Part shown: in pieces, positions 44,898-57,299 of the stretch
How positions within the stretch are numbered: position 1 is the first letter of the stretch
Layout: the number at the start of each line of letters is the position of its first letter
Origin: Rhizodiscina lignyota
Taxonomy: Eukaryota; Ascomycota; Dothideomycetes; Aulographales; Rhizodiscinaceae
Direction of reading: 5' to 3'
DNA: 64,000 nt
NCBI GenBank assembly: GCA_010015805.1
Contig: ML978126.1
Location: 1,550,001 to 1,614,000, forward strand
Made by a program: the position numbers and the translations under genes
Notes under the pieces: generated by a model
Databases searched by the model: none
What the model was told of the DNA's origin: nothing
The model's input: only the letters and a program-made list of their open reading frames with translations

Positions 44898-47800
44898 TCA
44901 GTCAACAATGAAGCCGCCTTGTTTAAAGCGCCTTCTAAAATTGACAGTCTGTCGGTTGTGAGTAAGCGAAGGCTTAACTATCTCTTCAGAAAGGCCGTTG
45001 CGGTCTAATTGGCGTGATCATCGGTTCTACTGTGCTCCTTCTCAGCCACAGAGACATGGATACCATGATGGGTCTACGTCTGCGATATTGCTTGACCTGT
45101 ACTCCATCATGATATAACCCTATCGGTGGGGTCTCGCAGAATATGAGACACTGGCGTCCTACGATCAGCTCAATAACCTATGTCTGGATATACCCGAATC
45201 CTAGCGGCAGATTTCTTATTGGAGGTTAGGAATAAGTAATGGGGCCTAAGTCTGATCGCATTTGGCACGGCTATCGGCAATTTCAAAGAGGGAAATGCAA
45301 CTTGCGTCGACAACATCCTGAACTGTCGCTGCTATGTTGACAATTAGATCTTCGGTAAGGTGTATACACCAGTTGTTGCCTTTCAGTTCTGACTGCCACA
45401 GCTCCAGGTATGACAATATCGATGCTCCCTTGCTATATCACGTCAGCCTGCGCCACCGACTCGTCCGTTAGTCACGAGCTTGTCTTTCATCGTGCAGAGC
45501 TTACTACCGTACATCCACTTAGCACTCACCTGTATCATTGTTCAGTGTCCCGGTCCCGGACCTCTGCTCTTCCTTATGACCATCGCGTCGACGCCATGCT
45601 TAAGCCCATTGTATCGATGTTACAGAGGGTTGGCAACCTTGTCTTTGTTGGTGGCCTCCTTCGCCATCTTGCTGCGCTTTGTTTCGAATTATATCGTCTT
45701 CGGCTAGATTGTCATGATGAGCTTCTTGAGTACAGCTGGTGCTTCGTCCTTGTGTAATAGCTTGTCATATCAAGTCAGTCTGACAACGATGTCGTCTTAA
45801 CCATGCTGTCGATTAGAGCTTCAATGCCATTGTTTACATCTTTCTTAAACTCGTTGTATTTCCAAAAACGCCGACTCTCTTTCTTCTCGACTCCCTTGGT
45901 CTGCTCTCGCTCGAAGGATTGGTTCGTACTGATGGTTCATGATATGGTGCTGTTCGCGGAAGCAAGAATATCTTTTGTGGATACACGATCGTGTTGCTGT
46001 TTTGTGTCCATCACGACCAGCAACAGTTGATGTTTTTACAACCATTGGTTCGAACCCAATTGAAGGGAGTGTGAGATGCTTTGGGAGAGGCAGAGCCTTG
46101 CAGGAGGCCTTGTTGAAAACATGGACGCAGGATATCTAAACGGTAGAGTCAGTCGGGGCCTTGCAGAAATGTAAACAAGTCACGGAAGATGGTCAAGTAG
46201 TCCAAGGCTCAAGGCTAACAACAGATAGTGACAGCTGTTCCGCATTCTAGACTATGATGGTGATCCAGCTGTGGTAGCACTAGGGCGCATCTCAGAGTGT
46301 GGCTATTCAGTTCTTGATTCGTCAACGATCAGCTGAGCGCGCCGTGGTCACCCGTGGTGCTGTCCTTACCACTGGGAATTTGAGGTTAATCGCCATCCAG
46401 CGGCCCGCGAAAGAACTAAGGACCACGAAGGTGCTAGATACCTTTCTCAGGATATATAAGCTCGCGGTTCTTCGCCCTTCCTCCTCTTTTCTTCTTCAGT
46501 TCTCTTTGCCTTCTGGCTTAGATCAAACGAAGATTTTGTTCTTCACAGTTTAATCTCTGTGACAAGACTACGGTCTTTTCCTTGATTATTCAAATATTTG
46601 GAACCAGGTCGGATTCCTCTGTGCTTGCGCACGTTTCCTGCCACAGTGTCGCCGGTATTGTACTACCTCCGGCTGACGCGAACATTCTTTTCTCATTGCT
46701 GCTTCCGCCTTGTGCGGGGGCCTGACGAAGAAAGATCTATTCCTGCCTTGTCTTTTTGTTGTCCTTGTTGTAGTTATTATGACTAGGTGGTTTGGCCTTC
46801 ATGACGCGCGTACCATTGTGAGAGGGTTGAACATTTATGAAGGATCTAGTACATATGCACCTCGTAAGAAGGAGGGCAGCCTGCTTTGCAAGAGTGATAA
46901 AGGCCTCGGAGTAATTTAGACAGTAGATGCTTTATGGAAGAGAGCATTGATAATACTAAGAACGCTTTGATGTTAATTACCTTTTCCAAACAAAGAATTC
47001 AGTGGGAACAAAGCAGTAAGGTTGACTAGAACCATTGCCACTGCCCATTCAAAATAGAGTCGCATTATGATAGTGATCCTATGATTTTCTAAGAGCTATT
47101 GGTGTTCAGTTGGCAAACCGCGACGGAGCGAGAACTGGCTTGGGCTACAGCATTCCGTCTGCGGAAATTTGTGCCAGCTGTAAGCCATTCCACATTCAAA
47201 GCAATAGAAGCAAGCTCTATTGCCTCATAAGGTATTTTAAACCGGTTCCCACCCGGATTTCGACCTTTATCGGTAGTGTAACGTCGCCCAGAGCTACAGG
47301 AGACGGCGTTGAAAAGCGGCCCCTTCACCAAAACAACATTACCAATTCTGTTCAGAGCTCAAACGACAAGTACGTGCCCTATCAATACTGCAAGCACGTG
47401 AATAGACATCAACCAAGACTGAAAAGAACCGTTCTTCAGCTTTCTCTGGAGTTTGTGGCAAACCTTTGCTTATCTCGGACTCGGAGAGAAGGAGATTCAC
47501 GAGTTTGTCCAGCTGCGCGCGCAAATTGAGCGGCTATTGACCCAAACAAATCCAAACTCACACAATAGAAGACCAATATCTAACCAACCGAATTAAAGTC
47601 AGAGGAGTAACCGTCTGTGGTTACTGCTGTAGTTACCCTCAACAAGTCGATTCCCCGACCTCTCTACCGTCCCCACCCTCCGCGCCTTAAAGGCTAGCTC
47701 ATACCGTACACATATTTATGGATATCGAAGGCATGTATATATCTGGGATACGCTGAACTCATCGTCAGAAGGAGAATGGAATCTGTGTGCATGGCTGGCA

Positions 47801-50800
47801 TCCAGGTGGTTTTACAATATTGGAATCGCCTGCAAAGAGAGACCATATTCAGAAGATCTGAACAGCGAATGCAAGGCGATCAAGCGCTGTTAAGCATGAA
47901 GTTCTGGCTCTTAAAGGTCTATTCTAACGCTGGTGGACTTGGTCTTTGGAGACTCGATCGTGAATTGTTTGTATTCGGCACACTTGGTGAGTTTCTTCGC
48001 TAGCGCATCGAACACTGCTTTCCAGAAGAAAGACTTGATCCTTTGCGTTGATGTTTCCGATATTACGCAATACAAGAAATCATAAAAAGGACGTAGAACC
48101 ACCTTGCCACCTCTTACTACTCAAGTCGTATATTAAGAGCAATATTAACTTGTCTTCTTAGGTTTAGAGAACTGAGTACAGTCTACCTTCGCAGAATCTA
48201 TCTCTGCTATAGTCGTCAGACGTCCTTTCTCAAGACTAACCGACCAATTCTAGTACATAAAGACCCTTATCCTTATCTCTCCCCAGAGTCAAACAATGTC
48301 ACAAAATCCCGATGCAGGATTTATGAACAGTCCCAACTCCGCGCCTTTCTCACCGAACCCTATTTCCGAACGGCGCTTTATCGAGAATCTGTGCTGTCAA
48401 CTACAAAGTTCGACAAACTTGGCTAGAGCAACTCAAGTCATATGGAAAGGGCGGAGGTGGAAAGGATCTTTGCAACTCATGACGATTACGGATGCCTAGT
48501 GAGGAAGATACTCTGAGACAAGAATTGGCGAGGACTTTGCAAAAGATCCATCTTGCTCAAACTACTCTTGTGGAGTGATACTAAGAAGAGGACAGAGGTT
48601 CTGCTTTGGGAGTCGGATACAGTGCATGGAAAGTGGAAGCTCAAATAATCAATTTTAGATTGCCACTACTAGCAAGGCGTGTATCTAGATCAAGTTTAAC
48701 TCTCTAATAGTCCTAAATCTGAAATATGTACTGAATCACAAGCGGATGGAAAAGAATCCTTTTCGACTACTCTTTAGCTCAAATCTATCCTACGCCGCTA
48801 AACGGCGACTTTTGCTTTTGTATGGCTGCCCATCCTTATACATTCCGTCCAGATCAGCGTCCGCCCGTTTATTGACCTGTTTGAAGAAATGTAAGGCTCG
48901 ATAAATGTCTCGTCTTTCGTCGACATGCGTAGGTAGGTGAGAAGGAAGTGTGATCGTCTTGGTGGAGCAATTTGAACTGCAAAAGAATCAGGCAAGCTTC
49001 TCGGCCTGAAAACTGGAAGCCTGCACTATCTGCGGCGTACATGGCTCTGTTAAGTATAATCTAGTCAATTATGCCTTTTCGGAATGACTATAATGCTTAG
49101 GGAATGTCAGCACGTTCTCTGTATCTTTGCATTTGTGCTGAATCGAAAGGCTGTAGCAGCGTCTTGTTATAGTCAGAGAAGAACGCGCTTCTGGGACAAA
49201 GTCCGCCTTCTGATATTGAAGAATATGATACTTGTCATATCTGACAGAGTCGAACTGACTCGAAAGAGCTGGCGAAATGCTTAGGGTGGCCAACACAAGC
49301 ATTCTGCCCTCCTTTTCAATTGGCTAGACTCCCGGCGACGAACTCAATTAGAAGCTCTATAACCGCTATCAATGCCAATTTCCGACCAAAGGTATGTATT
49401 GGGGGGAGGAAGATCCGTTTGCGATCGAGAGAGGAGTAGGCGGCTGGTTGAGTCGTTTAAACTGGGTGGCTGTGGCGCGCGACACAGTTATTGAGTTGAA
49501 GTGTGCGGAAAGTGTAATGTACGTCAAACCTAACAACCGCAGCTTAGGGAAAGAACTAAGCACTGTGATGTATCGAGAAATTTCGTTACTAACCGCCGGA
49601 TAGTAGCGGCCGATTGACTGACTGAGACTGCTGGTCACTTCGCTCTGATTGGTTGAAATGCTTTCCCGTTTCGCTATGGTCCTTGCTACGACTGTAGCAT
49701 CGGAGAGGGTTTCAAATCAATTCGAGAAGCTTCACGGAGAACTTAATGTTTTGGAATCTTCAAGGCTTGTAAGGAATCAAATGTCGTTTACGGGGTTGAT
49801 GTCTGTAACTGGTGATTGTTCAAGCCTCTGGAAAGCCTCACTACCAAGCGAAGCGGCGTGTAATTGTAGCTAAGTAGCAGAGACGCTGAATTCTCTTACA
49901 ATGTTCTACTCTTTATAAGCCTTTTCGGCGTCTCCATTGTTGATATGGGTCCACTTTCGCTGAACGCCCATTCATCAGCACTGGAAAATAGTCTACAACG
50001 GGCCTCAAACTGAGACCCTTGATGGATCAACACTTGGAAGATTTCGTATGACTCGAACCTAGCGAAGAGTACGTTAATACCGAGCAAAGCCGATATCGAG
50101 TAAGCCTCTCTTATGAGACTGGTGAACTGTTTGCATTGACGTCGCATCTCCGCAGAGGGAGTCAAGGCGCTTAAGTGTACAGGTAGTTGTCGATGGTAAT
50201 GATTGGCATTAAATTGATGACCTCCGGATATGGGAACACCATGTCATTCTTGGTTTTGTTACTATCTCATTCATGCTGAAGATTACGGAATAAGACTTCG
50301 TGGCGAAGGACTGTATTGGAGGGAATGTCAAGATAAATTGTCGTCGACTGGTCCACCGTCGCAAAACAAGAACGCCTGCTATCGAATCTCGATTGGACAA
50401 GGCGAAAAGAGAGAGCGAAAGGATATCGAACAAAGCTGTAGATCAAAGGATTATTGTAAAGGATGTACAACTCGAGAGTAGGCAACCGATATCACGGCCC
50501 TTAGGTTTACATTCACGGCGCCCATATCCGCAAGGAAAGTGCATTAATCTATCGTTTAAAGACATTAACTACAAGCATTGGACTGTATAAGAGTCCTGAG
50601 ATATAATTATTTAATTCCGATAGGTCTAGCAATGCAAATATCATGACCAGTCCGTGAGCCTTTTCCTCGCCAGCATTACCAGGAGTCAGAGACTCCACAG
50701 GCTACATTTTCAGGGTTACATAAATAACATCCAGTCCTAATTGGTTGTGATCATTGTAGAAAAAGTTTTTCGTATAGTAGAACTATAGAAGGCTTCTTAT

Positions 50801-52461
50801 ACACACAAGAGTAAATATGCAAACGGAGAGCAAAGCTTCTAGGTCAATACCGTTACGCACACAAATCACCAAACACTAAGAAGCCTATGTAAATATAACC
50901 ATATCATAAACCCAAGAGAAAGAGATCACTATGTATCTCCAAGAGTAAACAAGATTCCAAATCCATTTTCTTCCTCATGCGCCTGTTCGGGACAGACAAA
51001 ATGATGAAGAAAAAAGTGGCCAGGCGTCAGAAGACGGTAGTGCAAGGTCAACGACACCAGGAGCCTTTAATCCAGCACGTAGCGCTTTCAATGGCTCCGA
51101 AAACAAAAAATTAAGCATAATCTTGATCACGCCGTAGCGTGGTGACAGAGATTAAACTGAAAAGAACGAATTATTCGCTTTCTCAAAGCCAAAAGGCAAT
51201 GAGATCGCTGGAGAGAAAAAGAAGTCGAAGAGGGGAAGAGGAGGTTGTTTTTATACCCAGAGACAGAGAGAGCTTGGGCCCAGTGCCAAGAAGGAGCTAT
51301 CCCCTTTGAGGTATGTGCCATGGTCTAGGGTGACGTATTAGATGCGTCGTGAAGAGTCTAGGATTATAGGCAGTGTAGGAGTGTATTTGGCATGTGATAC
51401 AAAGCTACGTGACGTTTAGGCTAATGTTTACCAGGTGTCACTCACGTTTATGTGGGCCCTTTCCATGCTAGAAGTGTATTAAACTCATGGCTTTGCTCTT
51501 TATCTCTGGCTTTCCAGTGGCAAAGACACTCATTGGCTGCTAGGACCCTAAAGTTACTCACTGTCCTACGTGACGTACCTGTTCATGCATCACGGACCCC
51601 TTTTTAACTTTTACAGCCATTCCACGGACATCCAAAAGGTGTTGGGGTTGTCTAGTGCAAAAGAAATAGTTGTCATAATCTCACCAGCTAGGATTTCATT
51701 GGCCAAGCGAGTAGGTACGTGAAGTATGGCCGTTATGTGTCGTCAGATTATGTCAAGTTTTGCGTGATTGTGGAATTAGCTGGAAGATTGGGCGCCCACG
51801 TAGAATATGGGCTCCCCGGAAACCTGTAGGTTAAGACTGGTATCTGTTCGGTAAATAAAGAAACTTCTGGCTGCGTAGAATTCCGTTGGTGTGAACACTT
51901 GTTTGTCTAGTCCTTGGCAGGCTGGAGGGACTACTCGTTTATTGGTTCGAGTGCGCTTTGACCTTAATGAATGCTGGTTGTGTGGTGCTTATCCGCTGTG
52001 GGCAAACTATCACTGTAATCGAACTATTACTGCACGGAGATTGTGTAGTTTGGCGTGCGCATGTAGGCAGAGTATAATGATTGCTCTCTAGTGAGTAATC
52101 AAAATAAACTAATTGAACAGACGCTGTAGTAAAAGCATTACAGGTCCAAAGAATTTATCGTGACAGAGTTTATTGCCAAATAAGCATGCAAGACCATGTT
52201 GTATACATAACCGAACATGGGAACTCCCAGCACGCCATCGCATTGAATCCACAGCCCACTGCTCTAAGAATGCCTCAGAGGATGTCGAGCAATTCCACCC
52301 TCTTCTACAGCCTCCATCCATCCTATGGGACTAATTGAACTACCACAGGCGATTTTAATCTACAGGCTCAGGGACCCAAAACGTCTCAATACCCATCTAG
52401 CAAACCCAGAAGAACCATTTCGTAAGTATCAGCCCCAGAGGGCTTCCAGGTTGATCGTATG
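44898..52461. other. Gene desert, 7.5 kb
   Basis: No gene can be supported over this long stretch. Short open frames occur on both strands without start, splice and motif agreeing. A minus-strand one at 47524–47339 (AQLDKLVNLLLSESEISKG) has coding-like composition and may be a scrap of a leucine-rich helix protein. A plus-strand one at 48296 (MSQNPDAGFMNSPNSAPF) is followed by out-of-frame coding-like pieces. A TATA box followed by CT-rich sequence lies at about 46450–46530. The part from 50,560 to 50,960 is AT-rich. Confidence 0.45.
51405..51576. promoter_or_regulatory. Pair of CTACGTGACGT sites
   Basis: The same 11-mer, CTACGTGACGT, occurs at 51405–51415 and 51566–51576, and a third TGACGT is at 51331. 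TGACGT is the half-site of CRE/ATF-type bZIP factors. No gene start is visible nearby, so a regulatory role is speculative. Confidence 0.25.
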
Positions 52462-55400
52462 TTAAGATAAAGATGCATTGCATTCGTCCATATTGCTTCG
52501 TTGTCTACAACTCGTATTGCCCAGGTCTGCGAAAATAGGACCCCAAGAAGCGAAGCTGTCCATGCGCCACCATATCGAAGCACTCCAGTCCGCACCTCGC
52601 GGTTTCATTGCGGTTTGATCGTCCATGCCCCAAAGAACTCTGAGCCTAAAGAGGCTTTCGTTTGTGTTTGGGTTTGGCGCTTTTGCCATCTCCGTGTAGT
52701 TCGTGAACGCAGGGAGGTTCTGGGAGGAAATGTGGATGGGTGTGGATGGCTGGTCGATTTGTTCCGGCCGATTGGGAGGATGTCCATTTGCGAAAGCTAA
52801 GGTGGAATTATTTCGTAAGATTACTTCGGCGTGGCTGGAAACCGTCCAGTTCTCATGCACGCTTGTCTTCTGACATTCTCCACAAGACTAAGATAGTCAG
52901 TTAGCAAGAACATCACGAATAGGGCCAGAAATCTTACTGAATGTAACTCATTGAGGAGCTCTGCTCCTCTGGACAGGCGGCCACGGACACCAGCAACTTG
53001 AGTATCAAGATTCGCTGCATCTATCAAAGGCGAGCGGAAGAAAGAGGAAGAGAAGTCGCTCGGCTGTCGATATATGGGCATCGATTCTTCTTGCCTTATC
53101 GTCGAGACCGTGATGATGGCAGCAGCGTGCTCTTCAATCAGTGATTTGTTCTTTGACTGACTATTGTTATGGTCCCAGCAGAGCGACTGGGCCCAGATAA
53201 ATCGTAATTGCAATCGGAAAGCAATCTCAATTGCTTGCCTTAATAGTGGAGATAGAATGCTCATGCTGCACCATTTCTTCAGACGGAGGCGTTGGATCAA
53301 CCACTCGCTGCAAACTTTGCGGCTTCCACCCAATCCAGTCAGATCCTCCAATGCTGCATATTTCGGTGTGACAGGAGGAGGGCCAATCTCTTTCGGGACA
53401 ACGATTCGAACAGCGAAACCGTGGTTGGCATAAGGTCTGAATTCCAAGAGTAAAGGCGGAAAAGTCTCCGTCGAGTAACCGAACAACTTCGTAAAAGGGG
53501 CTCCCATCCATCGTTTGGTACAGGCAACCTCTCCTTTTGGTGGTATTGCAGATTTTATTTTAATATTCCACCAGAAACATAGTACGTCCGAAGGCAACGC
53601 CACCATTGTATCGAAGTCATCCAATGGATGAAAAACAGTTCGATTGTTGGCAGGTGTTCGCGTTCGAAATGCAGCTTTCACCTTCTTTGGAAGCTGACGG
53701 AGAACGCCGAGTCTTGGCATTAGCGGTGGAGGCACTAGATGCATTGCCCTTGAGAGGCCAGAGACCACCTCTGCAGCCGAAGGACGCAAAGTTGCGTCAA
53801 TGTGAACCATGCGTGAGCAAATGTCAAGCAGGCGTTCACTGAGAAGAGCGGGTGCGCCTCGAACCTTTTTGATTTGATCCTTCACGTACTCTGATACAAA
53901 GCCGAATCTGCCTCTAGTGCCTCCAAGAACATTGGAGGTGGACTGTTGGAGTCTGAGGATTCGCCGAAAGTCGAAAATAGAGGAATGTGTCATGACGATG
54001 ATTAGCTCCAGGAAGACACAGCCAAGTGAGTAGATATCAGACTTCTCTGAACGGTGACTTGAGAGAAATACCTCCGGCGCGGCATATGTTGGAGTCAGAG
54101 TGTTCGAGAAGCGCGTTCCGGACTCGATTTGCTCAGTTGTCGAGGTGCCGAAGTCTGCAAACAAGAAATTGGTCTTTGCAATTAATATATTTGCTGGCTT
54201 GATGTCGTTATGGAGGAGGTTGTTGCTGTGGAGATAAAGCAGTCCCGTTGCGAGCACTATCAAACCACGAACGAGCTGATGTAAATTCACGTCAGGATGT
54301 TTCCACGGGCAGGAGGTAATGATCAAGGTCAAAGTCGGCAACGGGCTCCATTAAAAGGCTGAGATTCCATTCAGAAGCGGCGACGATGCGCACACAACTA
54401 GAATGGTCGACTTGCTTCATGATGTCGGCCTCGTGGCGGAACCGGCGCGCAGCATCTTCATCAGAATCCTGCCGATAGTGATATTTACACGCATACTCCT
54501 GCCCCGTTGGACTGTAAACAACCTTTTCAACTTTCGCAAATGTTCCCTTCCCCAGTTGCCCCCGGCTGAGTAACATCGAGTTCCAGCCGTTGAGATGGAA
54601 AACGAGAGCGCCAACAAGGTCGATGTGCTGCGTAAAGGCGACAACTGTTGCCTTACGCTCTCGGCCTGTTGGCGAGCGATGAGAGGATTTCGATGGGGCG
54701 TGCGAATGGGTCGAATGTGTTGGGTTGGATTGGGAGGACAGCTGGGAGTTAGGACTGCCACTTTTCCGTGTGCTATCTTCTTGAACTGAGACTTTCTGCC
54801 CTTGCGGCGCTTCAATCAAATTCTCTTGAGATTGAGTGCATGTACTGGAGCTCTCTTCTGGCCACCTGTGGTTGTACTGGCTAACATCCTTCGTAATCTC
54901 CGGGAATTCGCCGTCAAAATGTTCCTTGAGGTGCCTCATCCTATCCTCGAAAGACTTGAACCGCGTGCCACCCCAGCCGCAGCGCTTCTCAAAGGTTGTC
55001 TGAAAGGAATATGTAGAAGCATCAACAACAATACCAATGGCATCAGTATTGAGGCGATGTGCTCGTGTTCCTAGATGTGACCTAACTTTGTCTCGTCGAA
55101 AACCGACAAACGGCTTCTCTTCCCCGTTGTCGAGACAAAGCTTACACACCCACACTTCTTGTGGTTGGCGAAGGACTTCATGCCGTATCCACAGATCTTT
55201 TCGTGTGAAGGATCGGCCACAGCCGTAGGTGCAGTGGTACGGTTTCGAGGGGTCCACTTCTTCCGGATGAGGGGTTTTGCAATCGTGCTCGCGGGCCTCT
55301 TCATACTTCTGGCGGACGAAGCGCCAAATCCTAGCCTCATAACTGTCATCTTCGTCAGAGAAGCTAATTGGCGCCTGCTGAGCTGGAGCAGGAGGATTAT

Positions 55401-55977
55401 GTGAAGACGGAGCTCGAGGTTGTTCCAAGCCTGAGAATGCAGACGATTTATTTCCAGGACGGAGTAGTAATGAACTGGTAGATGATTCCGCTTCGTTCTG
55501 TCGGTCTAGTTTCGCTTCTGCTGGCGTGTGCAGCTCGTTGTTTCCAAATTCGTCCGACCTCCACAGTTGAACTTCATCAAAAGAGCATCCCAAACTACTT
55601 GCCAGGCCTCTCAGCTGATTCTCAGAAGGTCGTCCATTATACTTCTCCAAAAAAGGTCGTATAACCCGGAGATCCGCCTCATTTATAGAATATTGCTGAT
55701 GAACTCTTTTGGCTGGAGACTTTCTTTCTGCATCTGCTGATGCCCTCGATCGCTTCGTCCCGCCCTCGACAATATTAGGCGCAAATTCCGGTGGAGTCTG
55801 AGAATTTGGCATTCGAAATGTGCCATTTTGACCCTGTTGAAAGAACGGTCGAAAGTCATTTATATTATTCAGGGATTCGATATTTGGGGAGGAAAAGGGG
55901 TCAATCAACAGATTCTGGCTGTAGAAGCCGCTGTCTCTCGACCGCCACGTGGCGTCGGGGTCACCATTATTGGGCAT
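52462..55977 (-). CDS. Homeodomain-like / C2H2 zinc finger / protein kinase fusion, copy A (frame break in kinase domain)
   Basis: Exon 1 starts at 55977 (MPNNGDPDATWRSRDSGFY). Residues about 98–140 (EADLRVIRPFLEKYNGRPS, LASSLGCSFDEVQLW) resemble homeodomain helices. Zinc-finger-type units follow: YHCTYGCGRSFTRKDLWIRHE (about 248–266), VWVCKLC with RRDKVRSHL, and RCGWGGTRFKSFEDRMRHLKE. The kinase domain begins QLGKGTFAKV (about 474), with YACKYH as the beta-3 lysine and ADIMKQVDH after helix C. At about 54310 the frame shifts by one base (LDHYLL to HPDVNLHQLVRGL). It continues with LLHNDIKPANILI, FADFGTS and APEVF. A 49-nt intron (52937–52889) leads to the last exon ending near SIWWRMDSFASWGP. 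Total is about 1150 aa if the frames are joined. A 31-nt GT–AG intron could formally close the gap, but that is too short to be likely. Confidence 0.72.
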
Positions 55978-57299
55978 CTACAAGCAGTCAGTGGTCTGCG
56001 CTCCTCACTATCAGTAAGGGCATTATGGAGTTGGCGTACCAAAGCACTGGTGTGAGCCAACTCATTGTTTTGGTCTTCAGCCTCGTGCATGACTTCAGGC
56101 AACTCGGTGACAGCGAGTCCATTGTCTGCAGGCAAGTCTAGTGATTCGTAGCCCTCCCATAACTCGGGGAGAACGAAGGGCCCGTCGCAGGTCCCCTCCC
56201 CGTTCCCTGAAACTCGACGTCGTTACCCATGGCTTATAACCTCTTGCCTTTGGGGGTCGCACGGCGACATGAGACGATAGTCAGGAGAGAAGAGTTGTCG
56301 TTCCATCGTGGACACGCGGTGCGCGCTCATTTTGCTCGAGTCGAGGGCGAAGGGCGACAGAGCCTCCTCCACCACCCTGCCCAGCTGTGACACCCGGCCA
56401 TCTCCGCCCCTCGTCGTGGTGAGGCGCAATTGGTGGATTGCTGGACGATAAAGGGTCGTATACGAGGAGGCCACACGCTCTATGCGTTGGTTCGGAGCAT
56501 GCTGAAGCCTGGAAAGGATGAAATCAAGACGTTTCACGATGCGGATACGTCAGACGTGAGGATGGGCGGCGGCGGGCCATGGCCTATGGGGATATCCCTG
56601 CGTCGGTGTGGCGTCGACTGGGGAGATGCGGATGGAACAAATGAACCGAAGTTTAACCGGCTGCCAACTTGCTGCGGCAGCAGTATATCAGTCTAACAAG
56701 TCGAGTTACCGCCTGCCCAAATCACAATGCAGCGAAGGCTTTTGGTGCATCAAGCTATTCCGTAATTGTTCTTGCAATTGTAATGTCGAGTTTCATTGCG
56801 ATATAGACCGAAGATATAGACTGAACGGAGTGGTTATCAGAAGGCCGCCGGCATCAAATAGAAAGTAATTCATCAAATCATGATCATATCAAAGAGAAAA
56901 CAGTTCATCATGTCATAAATCGTGAAGCATCCAGTCATGACCCACATCAAACCATGCAAGAACCTAAAGGAAATCATTGACCCCATCATGAGCCTCGTTA
57001 AATCATGCCCACGAATGTCCGAACATCCCCATGCCATAGAACGCAAACTATGCTAGTCCGTAACAATGCATATGCAAAGCCCATAATCATGCATCCAAAG
57101 CGATGCTCGAAGCATCAACCGTCTTTCTTCAGAAGACTCCATGACATGCCATATGCAATATGAGATTTACAGTTGCAAGACAAGAAAAGGTACGGTCGAA
57201 CGGCGTCTCCAAATGAAGATGGCATGCAAATGCTCCAAGCTGTCAAAGAAATTTCGACCAGCAGCGACGACAGTACGGAGTGCTTCATACATCCGCACC
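55978..57299. other. Intergenic between kinase-fusion copies A and B
   Basis: About 1.3 kb. It contains the upstream region of copy A. Between about 56,880 and 57,020 the word ATCATG and near variants recur several times. No gene recognised. Confidence 0.35.

Noticed and set aside
46030-46070. tRNA-like B box (GGTTCGAACCC)
   Set aside because: No A box, no cloverleaf stems and no acceptor pairing at the expected distance.
47339-47524. Minus-strand ORF with leucine-rich helix
   Set aside because: No start or upstream exon could be placed; treated as a possible scrap only.
48296-48499. Short ORF starting MSQNPDAGFMNSPNSAPF
   Set aside because: Coding-like composition but continues in other frames with stops; no splice solution closed in phase.
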